Of a DNA stretch of 33,650 nucleotides, positions 9,820 to 18,506 are shown one piece after another; position 1 is the first letter of the stretch, and the number at the start of each line of letters is the position of its first letter. Below the pieces are notes generated by a model. The model saw nothing but the letters and a program-made list of their open reading frames with translations, searched no databases and was not told the DNA's origin. A program made the translations under genes and the position numbers. Origin of the DNA: Citreicoccus inhibens (lineage in GTDB: Bacteria > Myxococcota > Myxococcia > Myxococcales > Myxococcaceae); contig NZ_JAHNZT010000054.1 of NCBI RefSeq assembly GCF_019039035.1, positions 1-33,650 of the forward strand, in the 5' to 3' direction.

Positions 9820-10457
9820 CAGGCCGCTCCGGGCAGTGAGGGCCTCACGTAGGGCGACAGCAGCGCGTCCACCTCCGGCTCGCCGGTGAGAGGCCGCGCC
9901 GAGGGGCGCACGCTGTCGAGGCGGTAGCTCTGTTCGCGCGTGCGTTCCTCCACCACGCGCCAGCGCGTGCGCTCCTCCAGCGAGTCCTCGTCCGCCAACG
10001 GCGAGAGGCTGCGCAGGACGAGAAGCATGCAGGCGCGGCGGATGGCGGGCGGCGTGCGCCCCTCGGGCGTCCCGTCCGCCTCGGTGTAGCCCCAGCGCGC
10101 GCCCACGGTGACGTTGCCCTGGCCACGCGGGAAGACGCGCCCGTGGCGCAAGGTAAGGCGCGGGCCGTCGAAGCCTGGGCCCACCGGAGCACCCACCACC
10201 ACCAGGTGCGCCCGGGAGAAGGGCACGTCCTCGCCATGCAGCGCGAGGCGGTAGAGGCGAATGGGCGGCACCGGAAGCCAGAGAGAGGGGGTGCCTCGCC
10301 CGTCCAACTGCAACGTGGCCGAGCGCGCTTCGAAGTGCCACCCCGTCACCTTGTCGATGGTGCGTGTCGCCTCCTCGAGGAGGACGGCCAGGCGGGTGTC
10401 GCCCGCCATGGCCGGGGTGACGCCCTCGGCGCGCATGTCGGCCACCGTGGCGTACAC
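9819..10457 (-). CDS. Head-tail connector (gp6/gp15-like adaptor)
   Basis: A 212-residue protein starting '[14 protein letters not shown]' and '[20 protein letters not shown]', then a beta-strand loop with '[13 protein letters not shown]', then '[14 protein letters not shown]'. This helix-sheet-helix order matches small phage head-tail adaptor proteins that sit under the portal. The GTG at 10457 follows the previous stop by one base. The location just after the capsid gene block agrees. Confidence 0.75.
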   Translation of the reverse strand: MYATVADMRAEGVTPAMAGDTRLAVLLEEATRTIDKVTGWHFEARSATLQLDGRGTPSLWLPVPPIRLYRLALHGEDVPFSRAHLVVVGAPVGPGFDGPRLTLRHGRVFPRGQGNVTVGARWGYTEADGTPEGRTPPAIRRACMLLVLRSLSPLADEDSLEERTRWRVVEERTREQSYRLDSVRPSARPLTGEPEVDALLSPYVRPSLPGAA

Positions 10458-10458
10458 G

Positions 10459-10842
10459 TCAGTCCTTCTCCCGCTTGGCGCGGCGCGCGTCCTTCTCCTC
10501 GCTGGCCTTCGGGAGGTCCTCCGTCGTCAGCGTGCCGGCGGGCCGCGCAGGGCTCAGCTTCAGCTCGTCGCTGGCGCTGCGCTTCGTCTTGGCCTCATCG
10601 GACTCGGTGGCGTCGAGGGCCTTCGCTTCGGCCTCCGTGCACACGTCGAAGGCCAGCGGCGAGTAGTTGTCGCTGGGCAGTTGGTGGACGGTGCGCAGGT
10701 AGTCCGCCACCGGCTTCGCCACCCGGTACCAGCCGCGCTCCTCTTGAAACTTGATGCCGGCATACGTGTAGCGCCGCAGCACATGGCCCCGGCGCGCGTC
10801 GTAGGCCTTCAGTCGGACGAAAAGGGTGTTGGTGTTGTCCAT
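10459..10842 (-). CDS. Hypothetical protein after the major capsid gene
   Basis: A 127-residue protein. '[20 protein letters not shown]' leads into a folded N-terminal half, and the last 60 residues are highly charged and likely disordered ('[13 protein letters not shown]'). The ATG at 10842 has GAGG 6 bases upstream and is preferred to a GTG at 10854 that overlaps the capsid stop but has no ribosome site. No family recognised; small head accessory proteins are common in this slot. Confidence 0.7.
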   Translation of the reverse strand: MDNTNTLFVRLKAYDARRGHVLRRYTYAGIKFQEERGWYRVAKPVADYLRTVHQLPSDNYSPLAFDVCTEAEAKALDATESDEAKTKRSASDELKLSPARPAGTLTTEDLPKASEEKDARRAKREKD

Positions 10843-10850
10843 GGTGGGCC

Positions 10851-11791
<941 letters not shown>

Positions 11792-11834
11792 GGGGATTCC
11801 TTCGGCTTGAGAGGCTTCCTGGGGCGGGGGGACG

Positions 11835-12536
11835 TCAGACGTCGTGGAAGGAGAGGGCCTTGTCGACGCTCTCCCGGTTGAGGGGCTTGTTGAGGTCCAG
11901 CGGCCAGCCGACGTCCTCGACGGGAGGCTTCGGTGGGCGCTCCGAGGAGGCGCTGCTGTTGGGCAGGCCATGCTGCTTCTCCACGCGCCCCAACCGCTGG
12001 CTCTGCTCCTTCAAGGAGCCCTCCAGCGCGCGGATGGCGTCGGTGAGCTTGGTGAGGCTCTCCATGACGGCGGGGGCCACAGTGGCTGGGACAGATGCGG
12101 GCGCGGGTGAAGTGGACTGAGCTGGCGCCGAAGGCGCGGTGGCCGACTTCTCGCGCGCCTCGACGTCCTCCTCGGAGTCGTCTTCGTCAGCGTCCAACAC
12201 GTCCGCGAGCGCGCGCAGGTGCTGGGCTACCTCCACCACGCGCACGTCGTCGGCGCCTTCCGTAGAGGCGAGTGCCTCGACGAGGGCTGTCACCGCTTCG
12301 AGGGCTTGCTGGGCTGTGGTGAGGAGTTCTCCGTCGGCCTTGGCGGTGTCCGAGGTGGTGCTGCTCGCGCCTTCTGTTTGGGGCGTGTCCTGGGGAGCGT
12401 CGTCCATGGTGTCTCCGTCGCGCTTCACGAGGAGGAAGCGGTGCTTGTTGGCGGCTCGGTCCACGAGGGACACCTCCTCCACCACCATGTCGACGAGGCG
12501 GTGGACGGGCGCGGCGCCTTGGGTGCTGCTCGTCAT
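11835..12536 (-). CDS. Capsid scaffold-like protein
   Basis: A 233-residue acidic, Ala/Ser/Thr-rich protein with helical heptads ('[20 protein letters not shown]'), placed directly before the capsid gene, as scaffolds are. Its N-terminus has '[20 protein letters not shown]', a segment also seen at the end of XkdF-type proteins, so it may represent the tail of a split XkdF-scaffold. The C-terminus has WPLDLNKP (about residues 211-218). The ATG at 12536 overlaps the upstream stop (ATGA). Scaffold role is inferred from composition and position. Confidence 0.7.
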   Translation of the reverse strand: MTSSTQGAAPVHRLVDMVVEEVSLVDRAANKHRFLLVKRDGDTMDDAPQDTPQTEGASSTTSDTAKADGELLTTAQQALEAVTALVEALASTEGADDVRVVEVAQHLRALADVLDADEDDSEEDVEAREKSATAPSAPAQSTSPAPASVPATVAPAVMESLTKLTDAIRALEGSLKEQSQRLGRVEKQHGLPNSSASSERPPKPPVEDVGWPLDLNKPLNRESVDKALSFHDV

Positions 12537-13882
12537 GCGGCCTCCGGCTGGGAGTCAGCGGCGGGTGTGTCGGAAGGGGGCGTCTCGGTAGAGGCCTCGG
12601 GGAGCCGGCGTGCGGTGCCCCCAATGCTGAAGCCCGTCAGCTGGCCGTCCTTCACTCGGCCCCAGAGTTCGTCCGAGAGGACGCGCACGGCGATGAGCCA
12701 GGTGCCCTTGCGCACCTGCACCTCGCCCAAGGCGAAGTCGACGGGGGTGAGGTAGCTCTCCAGCACCTTGACGTGCCCGTTGACGCGCATCTGGTGCATG
12801 AGGCCCAGGCCGCCGAAGTCCTGCATGAAGCGGTGGGCCGCCTGGCGAATCTCTGCGGCAGAGTAGATGTCGCCCTGGGCGTCCACCGCCTCCGGCTCCA
12901 GGACGACACCCAGGACGTACCGCTCGTCGTCGGGAGAGACGCCCTTGAGGAGGGCCGTCGTGGTGACGAAGGGAGCGGTGTCGGGCGACTCCTCCGGCTG
13001 CCAGTCGTCCACGGCGAAGTCGTCGCTACCCTCCAGCGCCTTCGCGGCGGGCTGGTAGTTGGAGACGAGCAACTGCGTCAGCACGGAAGGGCCGCCCACG
13101 CCGCGCATGGCGGCGATGGTGCGCGGCGTCCGGATGCGCTTCACCACGAAGCCGGAGCCCTTCAGCAGTCCGGGCAGCTTGCCTCGGATTCCATACGTCA
13201 TGAGCCAGCGGCCCTTGAGCGACTTGAGGACGCCGTAGAAGCGCTCCTCGTCGAAGTCGCCCTCGCCGACGTCGACGTTGTAGCCAGGGTAGGGCGGGTC
13301 CAAGAAGAAGACGGTGTCCTTCCCGTCGTACTGGCGGACCACCTTCTCATAGTCCCCGGAGTACACCTTCACGCGCTTGAGGCGTGGGGCGAACTGCTCA
13401 ATCCGCGCGAGCGTCTTCGCCTCGACGCCCGCGCCGTTGGGACTGAAGCTGCGGCCGCGCAGTTTTCCGTAACTGAAGTGCGTCAAATACAAGAAGCGGT
13501 GCAGGCGCTCCACGTCGCCCTTGGGTGTGGCGTCGTAGAGGCTCTTGAAGGTCTTCTCGTCGCCCACCCACGGCAGCTTCTTCAGCTTGGAGAAGCCCGC
13601 AGGAGTCAGCTTCTGGATGAGCCGGTACGCGTTGGCGATTTCGGTGTCCGCGTCGTTGATGGCCTCGACGTCCACGGCCTCCTTTTCGAAGAGCACGGCG
13701 GCGCTGCCAGCGAAGGGCTCCACGTACGTCTTGTGCGCGGGCAGCATGGCCACCAGGCGCTTCGCCAGACGCTTCTTTCCCGCTGGAGAGCCCCAGACAG
13801 TCTTCTCTACTGGCACACCCGCCTGGAGAGATGTCAGGACATGTCGAGCCCGAGCGAGGGCTTTGGAGAGAGTGCTACCCAT
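12533..13882 (-). CDS. N6-adenine DNA methyltransferase fused to an XkdF-type prohead protease-like domain
   Basis: A 449-residue two-domain protein. Residues 25 to about 285 are a D12 (Dam-type) adenine methylase, with the cofactor motif 'VEPFAGSAAVLF' near residues 54-65 and the catalytic DPPY at 195-198. Residues about 312-425 match phage XkdF / prohead peptidase-like proteins: 'LGVVLEPEAVDAQGDIYSA', 'GLMHQMRVNGHVKVLESYL' and 'GQLTGFSIGG'. H363 and S419 sit where the catalytic His and Ser are expected. The ATG at 13882 has GGAGGG 8 bases upstream. It lies before scaffold and capsid genes, where prohead proteases are found. The methylase could mark phage DNA against host restriction. A fusion of these two functions is not one I know. 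Confidence 0.85.
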   Translation of the reverse strand: MGSTLSKALARARHVLTSLQAGVPVEKTVWGSPAGKKRLAKRLVAMLPAHKTYVEPFAGSAAVLFEKEAVDVEAINDADTEIANAYRLIQKLTPAGFSKLKKLPWVGDEKTFKSLYDATPKGDVERLHRFLYLTHFSYGKLRGRSFSPNGAGVEAKTLARIEQFAPRLKRVKVYSGDYEKVVRQYDGKDTVFFLDPPYPGYNVDVGEGDFDEERFYGVLKSLKGRWLMTYGIRGKLPGLLKGSGFVVKRIRTPRTIAAMRGVGGPSVLTQLLVSNYQPAAKALEGSDDFAVDDWQPEESPDTAPFVTTTALLKGVSPDDERYVLGVVLEPEAVDAQGDIYSAAEIRQAAHRFMQDFGGLGLMHQMRVNGHVKVLESYLTPVDFALGEVQVRKGTWLIAVRVLSDELWGRVKDGQLTGFSIGGTARRLPEASTETPPSDTPAADSQPEAA

Positions 13883-14060
13883 CGCGCAAGCCCTCCGGGT
13901 CGAACCCCCACGTCAGCTCGCCCGAGGTGGGGAGGTTCAGGTCGCGGGGCCAGACGATGGGTGTCGCCTCAGCTTTGGCGGTGGAGGTCGGCTCCTGCGG
14001 CGTTGCGTTGCCCTCCGGCGTCGGAGGAGAGGTGGGGGGTGGTGTCGAGGTGGCCGGCAT
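13875..14060 (-). CDS. Small Pro/Thr-rich protein, first gene after promoter-like motif B
   Basis: A 61-residue protein. The first 34 residues are Pro/Thr/Ser-rich and disordered, followed by 'VWPRDLNLPTSGELTWGFDP'. The WPRDLN segment resembles WPLDLN at the C-terminus of the scaffold-like protein. It is overlapped by 8 bases by the methylase gene, and GGAG lies 10 bases before the ATG. The family is not recognised. Confidence 0.6.
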   Translation of the reverse strand: MPATSTPPPTSPPTPEGNATPQEPTSTAKAEATPIVWPRDLNLPTSGELTWGFDPEGLRDG

Positions 14061-14080
14061 GGCGTTTCGTCTCCGGAAGA

Positions 14081-14113
14081 GACAAAGGCCTGCGGCGCGA
14101 AATCGGGGACATC
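14081..14113 (-). promoter_or_regulatory. Phage late promoter-like motif, copy B
   Basis: It has the same invariant blocks as copy A (GATGTCCCCGATTT, 11 bases, CCTTTGTC) on the minus strand. It ends 20 bases before the ATG at 14060, with a GGAG ribosome site in the gap. It is flanked on its upstream side by a duplicated capsid-operon fragment and a cargo gene. Confidence 0.65.
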
Positions 14114-14125
14114 GCTACTGTACTG

Positions 14126-14222
14126 ACGTGACGGCGAGCATCGTGGTGCGGCAGAGGCCATGGATTGTCCGAGAGCCGCCTGGCCAAATCGAACGGAACT
14201 CACCAACGTCGTCACCGTGGCC
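14126..14222 (-). pseudogene. Duplicated 3' fragment of the minor head protein gene
   Basis: On the minus strand this reads 'GDDVGEFRS', an altered linker, then 'HGLCRTTMLAV'. It closely parallels the end of the minor head protein at 14795-14916 ('HDDVGEFRS ... HGLCRTTTLAV'), with about 25 bases missing in the middle. It has no start of its own. Together with the intact copy it brackets the gene at 14283-14750 as imperfect direct repeats. Confidence 0.8.
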
Positions 14223-14282
14223 AGCGACTGGATGCGTGTCGCGAAGGCTCACTGAATCACCGGGCGGAGAGTCCTGGGTTCT

Positions 14283-14750
14283 TCATCTCTCCGCGATGAG
14301 TGGCTGAAGGGCCTTCTCGTAGGCTTGGCGCTCAAACACGAAGGGGCCGAAGCCTTCATAGCTCCACTCACCCGCGGCACTGTTGGGCCCGCGGTGGGGG
14401 TTGGCGAAGTCGCGCCAAACCACTTGGTCCCGTCGCACTTCGATTCGACATACGAGAGGCCAGCAGCCCGGCTCGCCACAATCGCCGCAGGTCAGCACGG
14501 AGATGCGGTCGGCGTGAGCGTCGTCTTTCGCGGCAGGGGGGGCGTAGAAGTCCAGCGCCGGATGTCTCCTGTCCTCGCTGCAGGCCAGCCACGTGTAGGC
14601 GCCCGCGATGTTTGGGCGCCCCTCCCGCATGGCCATGGGGTGTTCGAACGCGCGCACCAAGTCAATCAGCTGACGCTCGTTGATGCGGATGCGGAGGCCG
14701 AGGCGATGAGGGACGTCATCGTCAACAATGTCGAATGCAATGAAGTCCAT
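14283..14750 (-). CDS. Hypothetical cargo protein with CGDCGEPGC motif
   Basis: A 155-residue protein from the ATG at 14750 ('MDFIAFDIVDDD'). A GTG at 14798 overlapping the upstream stop is an alternative start that would add 16 residues. It has a Cys cluster (C-GD-C-GEPG-C-WPLV-C) that looks zinc-binding, then 'QVVWRDFANPHRG' and 'WSYEGFGPFVFERQAYEKAL'. Proteins with this ending occur widely in soil bacteria without a known role. It is flanked by an intact and a truncated copy of the minor head protein 3' end, so it is an insertion in the head operon. Confidence 0.75.
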   Translation of the reverse strand: MDFIAFDIVDDDVPHRLGLRIRINERQLIDLVRAFEHPMAMREGRPNIAGAYTWLACSEDRRHPALDFYAPPAAKDDAHADRISVLTCGDCGEPGCWPLVCRIEVRRDQVVWRDFANPHRGPNSAAGEWSYEGFGPFVFERQAYEKALQPLIAER

Positions 14751-14794
14751 AGCGGCGGCGAGTGTAGGCCCAAACCCAGCGGCACGCCTGGCCT

Positions 14795-15874
14795 TCACAC
14801 GACGGCGAGTGTCGTGGTGCGACAGAGGCCGTGGTACGGCGGGAAGCCGACGCCCGCCTCCGCGAGCTGTCTGTCTGACACGAGCGAGCGGAACTCGCCG
14901 ACGTCGTCATGGTTGCCGGCAGCGGAGCGAAGCACCTCGGCCAGGCGCGTTTCCTGGCCACCTCGGTTGACGTAGAGGAGGGCGCGTCCGGTGTCCGCGT
15001 CGAGACGCTCGCGCACCCAGGGCAACTCCTGCTTCACATCCTCCGGGCGCTCGCGCGCCTCGACGCGCTCGAAGCGTTGGAGGGCGTCGCTCACTGAGAA
15101 GGTTCGCCCATGGAGGTAGCGGCACGCCTGGGTGGTGGCCGCGTCGAGAACCGCCTCGATGCGGTAGCGGCGGATTCCGGCCTCGGCGTAGCTACTCATC
15201 TGACTGAAGGAACGCCCCGTGCCGATGAAGCTGCCCGCCACGACTTCCCAGTAGAAGCGGGCCCGCTCGATGAGGGCACCGCGCGCTGCCGTCTCCAAGG
15301 ACTCGGCGATGTCGCTTCGCCCCATGCCGGCCTCAAGCCCTTCGGCCACGAGGCGCCGGGCCTCCTTGCCGAAGGCGTCCAGCCTGCGCCCGTACTCGTC
15401 CCGCACGTAGTTGCCCTGGGTCCGGACGATGTGGTGGGCCACGCGCCTGTCCATCGCGTTGAAGCGGGCGGCGAGGGCGAGTCCCTGCTCTCTTCGGGCG
15501 TGGCTGCGGGTAGAAGCGACTACCTCATCGGCTGCGTCACCGAGGGGGGCCTGGATGCGAGAGGGAATGAAGGCTGTCTGCCGGCCGGCTGCCTCCAGGG
15601 CTTGGGCGACGAGGCGCCTGCGCTGGGCGGCTGTCGTCGTCCTCCAGTCCACGTCGAGGACGGACACTGCTTCCCGCATGGCGTCCACCTCCGCCTGCCC
15701 GACTGCACTGCGCAGGCGCGCGGCAAGCAGAGCCACGGCGCGGTCCATGCCCGCGGCGGTGCCGACGTCCAGGGCCTTGGCCACCGGTAGCCGCAGGACG
15801 TCGCCCAGGAGCGTGTCCGCCACCGCCCGCGCCTCATGCAGGAGGAGCAGGCTGTCAGGGGTGGCTACGCACAT
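14795..15874 (-). CDS. Minor head / head morphogenesis protein, SPP1 gp7 (Mu gpF) family
   Basis: A 359-residue protein. The C-terminal part has 'ATTQACRYLHGRTFSVSDAL' and ends 'FPPYHGLCRTTTLAVV', the conserved pattern of the gp7/gpF head-morphogenesis domain. The N-terminal 200 residues are helical. These proteins sit inside the prohead next to the portal and are ejected with, or help load, the DNA. It overlaps the Zn-ribbon gene upstream by about 20 bases. Confidence 0.85.
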   Translation of the reverse strand: MCVATPDSLLLLHEARAVADTLLGDVLRLPVAKALDVGTAAGMDRAVALLAARLRSAVGQAEVDAMREAVSVLDVDWRTTTAAQRRRLVAQALEAAGRQTAFIPSRIQAPLGDAADEVVASTRSHARREQGLALAARFNAMDRRVAHHIVRTQGNYVRDEYGRRLDAFGKEARRLVAEGLEAGMGRSDIAESLETAARGALIERARFYWEVVAGSFIGTGRSFSQMSSYAEAGIRRYRIEAVLDAATTQACRYLHGRTFSVSDALQRFERVEARERPEDVKQELPWVRERLDADTGRALLYVNRGGQETRLAEVLRSAAGNHDDVGEFRSLVSDRQLAEAGVGFPPYHGLCRTTTLAVV

Positions 15875-16136
15875 GGAGGGCCTCCTGCGTCACGAGCTCC
15901 GTCGGGCGCCGGCGCCTGGCGCGCACCTCGACGCCAGCCGGAGTGGGGGAGAAGACAACGTCGTGGCTGCCCGCACACCTGTCACACAGTGCGAAGACGA
16001 GTAGGCCGTTGCGCCACAGCGTCGTCGTTTCCTCCAGGAGGCCGCGCATGCGGCACATGCGGCACTCGAGGACACCGCGCTCGGCGTCCGCCTGGGCCTG
16101 GAGAACCCACGCGCGCTGGAGTTGCTCGGGCGTCAT
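15855..16136 (-). CDS. Small zinc-ribbon-like protein between portal and minor head genes
   Basis: A 93-residue protein with two CxxC pairs 25 residues apart ('LECRMCRMRG' and 'ALCDRCAGS'), consistent with a zinc ribbon. It starts at the ATG at 16136, which overlaps the portal stop as ATGA. It ends inside the next gene. No function is recognised; it is well placed as a head accessory protein. Confidence 0.65.
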   Translation of the reverse strand: MTPEQLQRAWVLQAQADAERGVLECRMCRMRGLLEETTTLWRNGLLVFALCDRCAGSHDVVFSPTPAGVEVRARRRRPTELVTQEALHVRSHP

Positions 16137-17932
16137 GACTTCCTCGCCGAGAACCACCTGTCGAACTCCTCCTGCGGCACGGGGATGTGCTCGGCGTCCA
16201 TGTGGCGGCGTGCGAGCGCCAGGCGTCCTTGGGCCAGACGCTCCTCCTCGGCACGAAGCTCTTCGCGCAGTCCGAGCAGGCGCTTGGCCTCGCCCAAGAG
16301 CGCGCCCTTGTCCTTCTGGGGCCGCAAGTCCTCGACGCCCGTCTGAATACCCGCGAGCGTGAGCGTGAGCGGGCGCTTCACCCAGTCGTCCCCAATCTTG
16401 CGAAACTCGCGATGGAAGATGTCGCCCGCCAACTGGCGGCCCTCCTCGGGAGTCAGCACGCCCACGCGCACCAGGCGCTCCACCATCTCCGTCATGCGCT
16501 CAGGGTCTCTCGTGGCCGTCGTCTGGCTGCGGAATCGCCAGAAGCGCACGCCCATGTCGGCGAGCACCTTGCGGTTGAGGAGGAAGTCAAACTCATCTCT
16601 CTCGGGCTGAAACACCTGATCCTCGGCGAAGCGGAGCTGAGCCTCGGCCACGGAGCGGTTGAAGTCTCGGCCATCGCCGCGCAGCAGCGGTGGCAGGCGA
16701 AACGCGCCGCCGACCTTGTCGATGTTGCGTTGGTCGTACTCCTGGAAGAGCGCGTCCTGCTGCTGTGCGTCTGTCAAGGGGCGCAGCTCAATCTTCGCGC
16801 GGCCCCCATCGCCGGTGCCGGAGCCATCGGCCTCCAAAATGAGGATTTTGTGAAAGTTGGCTTTGCCCTTCAGATTCTCCTCAATGAATCGCTCGATTCG
16901 CGGGACTGAGGCGTCAGACAGCCTTCCTCCGGAGACGAGCAGGGCGAGAGGTGGGACGGACTTGTTCGAAAAGTAGAGGTAGTTGACCTCTTCCATCTCT
17001 CTGGATCCAAGGACAGACAAGAGGGTGCCCACCCAACGAGGAATGCCGTAGGGCGAGCGTGGCGAATGAATCGCGAAGTGGATGAGCTCCGTGGCGGGGC
17101 CGTCCGAGGTGTCCGAGGCCTTGAGTGCGGCGACGTCCCGGAAGGTGCGGCCGGTGAGGCGGGAGATGGCGCGCGAGTCGGAGAAGGCCTTGAAGTACAC
17201 GCGCTCGTTGCCCTGCACCTGGATGTAACGGCGCATGCGTCGGCGGGTGGTGACGGTGTCGAAGCTGACGGCGGAGACTCTCACGCGCTCGCGCACCTCG
17301 ACGGCCTCCTTGTCCAAGGGGAGGAGGCGCACGGTGAAGGAGGGGACGTACACGAAGCGGGCGATGTCTCCCTTCCCGTCGCGCAGCACCTCCCAGTACG
17401 CATTGCCCGTTACCTCGAGGTCGTGGCGTGTGCGGCGACGCAGTTCGACGAAGCTGGAGTCGAAGCACGCAAAATCAAAGAAGGACTCCAAGCGGGCTTT
17501 CTCCACTCGAGCCTGCTGGCGCACTTCTTCGGCATGCGTAGCGACTTCCTCCTCCGTCGGGCGCAGGGGCGTCCCCGGAGGCAGAGTGCCCGCGTCACGC
17601 GCGGCCAGGCGCTCCAGGGCCATGGCATCGGCCACCTTCTCGCGGGCGCCATCGGCCTCGAAGTCGATGGACGCTTCGAAGCGGTACCCGAAGCCGTCGA
17701 TGTTCGTCGCGTAGGCGTCGACGTTCTGTCGCAGTGAGTTGGAGTGCTCGACGAGGAGACAGAGGGCCTCTGGCTCATAGGGAGGTGTGAGGGCACCCGC
17801 GTCGGAGAAGGCAGAGGACTCCTCGCCACCGGGGCGACTGGCGGGCTCGTCCACACGCGCGCCCACCACCACTGCCTTGAGGATGGCCTGGAGGCGCTCC
17901 TCGGCTTGGTGGACATCGGCCGGCCCTGTCAC
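16133..17932 (-). CDS. Phage portal protein
   Basis: A 599-residue protein. Middle segments 'FVYVPSFTVRLLPL', 'THFAIHSPRSPYGIPRW' like 'ELIHFAIHSPRSPYGIPRWV', and 'SGGRLSDASVPRIERFIEEN' are typical of portal proteins of the PBSX/HK97 group. The C-terminus (residues 530-599) is a charged coiled-coil ('REELRAEEERLAQGRLAL'). It forms the dodecameric gate for DNA packaging. The GTG at 17932 overlaps the upstream stop as GTGA. The frame is open upstream of this but that part is out of the gene. Confidence 0.9.
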   Translation of the reverse strand: MTGPADVHQAEERLQAILKAVVVGARVDEPASRPGGEESSAFSDAGALTPPYEPEALCLLVEHSNSLRQNVDAYATNIDGFGYRFEASIDFEADGAREKVADAMALERLAARDAGTLPPGTPLRPTEEEVATHAEEVRQQARVEKARLESFFDFACFDSSFVELRRRTRHDLEVTGNAYWEVLRDGKGDIARFVYVPSFTVRLLPLDKEAVEVRERVRVSAVSFDTVTTRRRMRRYIQVQGNERVYFKAFSDSRAISRLTGRTFRDVAALKASDTSDGPATELIHFAIHSPRSPYGIPRWVGTLLSVLGSREMEEVNYLYFSNKSVPPLALLVSGGRLSDASVPRIERFIEENLKGKANFHKILILEADGSGTGDGGRAKIELRPLTDAQQQDALFQEYDQRNIDKVGGAFRLPPLLRGDGRDFNRSVAEAQLRFAEDQVFQPERDEFDFLLNRKVLADMGVRFWRFRSQTTATRDPERMTEMVERLVRVGVLTPEEGRQLAGDIFHREFRKIGDDWVKRPLTLTLAGIQTGVEDLRPQKDKGALLGEAKRLLGLREELRAEEERLAQGRLALARRHMDAEHIPVPQEEFDRWFSARKS

Positions 17933-18135
17933 GAGCGGTCTTCCACGTAGGCCACGAGGCCCGTGGGGGTGTGAGAGACGGCACGCACGCGCTGGCCGCG
18001 GGCTGCCACCTCCGCGCGAACGGCATCCAGGAGTCCGTCCGAAGTCGAGGACTCGACGGTGAATCCAGTCCCTGGGCGCGCCGCGCCCGAGGCAGAGGAA
18101 GAGGAGAGGACGAAGACTTTGACGTCGCGCTGCAC
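17929..18135 (-). CDS. Small hypothetical protein, first gene of the portal operon
   Basis: A 68-residue protein starting with GTG at 18135, with a strong GGAGG 5 bases before it. It begins 'MQRDVKVFVLSSSSASG' and has 'LLDAVRAEVAARGQRVRAVS'. The end overlaps the portal start (GTGA). It is the first gene after promoter-like motif C. Family not recognised. Confidence 0.65.
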   Translation of the reverse strand: MQRDVKVFVLSSSSASGAARPGTGFTVESSTSDGLLDAVRAEVAARGQRVRAVSHTPTGLVAYVEDRS

Positions 18136-18183
18136 ACGGTCCTCCGGTGTCAGGTGGAGGCAATGCGCGCGGTGGGAGGGGTG

Positions 18184-18199
18184 CCTCTCACGTGAGAGG
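18184..18199. promoter_or_regulatory. Perfect 16-bp palindrome in the portal operon leader
   Basis: CCTCTCACGTGAGAGG is fully self-complementary. It lies between promoter-like motif C and the first gene at 18135, so it would be in the leader RNA. It could be an operator or a stable short hairpin. Confidence 0.4.
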
Positions 18200-18230
18200 G
18201 CGGTTGGGCGCGTGCCTCACCTTCAGTGGG

Positions 18231-18263
18231 AACAAAGGTCTTGGACCCTAAATCGGGGACATC
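18231..18263 (-). promoter_or_regulatory. Phage late promoter-like motif, copy C
   Basis: On the minus strand it has the same 14 bases GATGTCCCCGATTT, 11 variable bases and CCTTTGTT. It lies 95 bases upstream of the GTG at 18135 and just left of the plus-strand cargo island. The longer leader contains the palindrome at 18184-18199. Confidence 0.65.
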
Positions 18264-18506
18264 CGATGCCAGCTGAGGGCCTACCCGTGCGGTGTCCGAC
18301 TGCTTGCTGGAGCGCGCAACTCCCCATTGTCGGGCCCAGTGGGCTGTTCGCGCTCATCTGGCCGCAAAGCAAGCGGAGTAGTCCTGGTGGTTTCTGTGGG
18401 GCCCAGTCTCTACAGGGGCGCCAGCGTCGGTCTATGCGGCGATTTGACCTGTGATGCTGAGCTGATGCTATCCTTCATGGTCAATTGCACGCGCCGGGGA
18501 GGGGGC
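18264..18506. other. Intergenic region left of the cargo island
   Basis: No gene is supported here. TTGACC at 18444-18449 and TATCCT at 18469-18474 could be a weak promoter for the plus-strand gene at 18507, but the 19-base spacer is long. An in-frame upstream extension of that gene exists but lacks a ribosome site. Confidence 0.35.
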
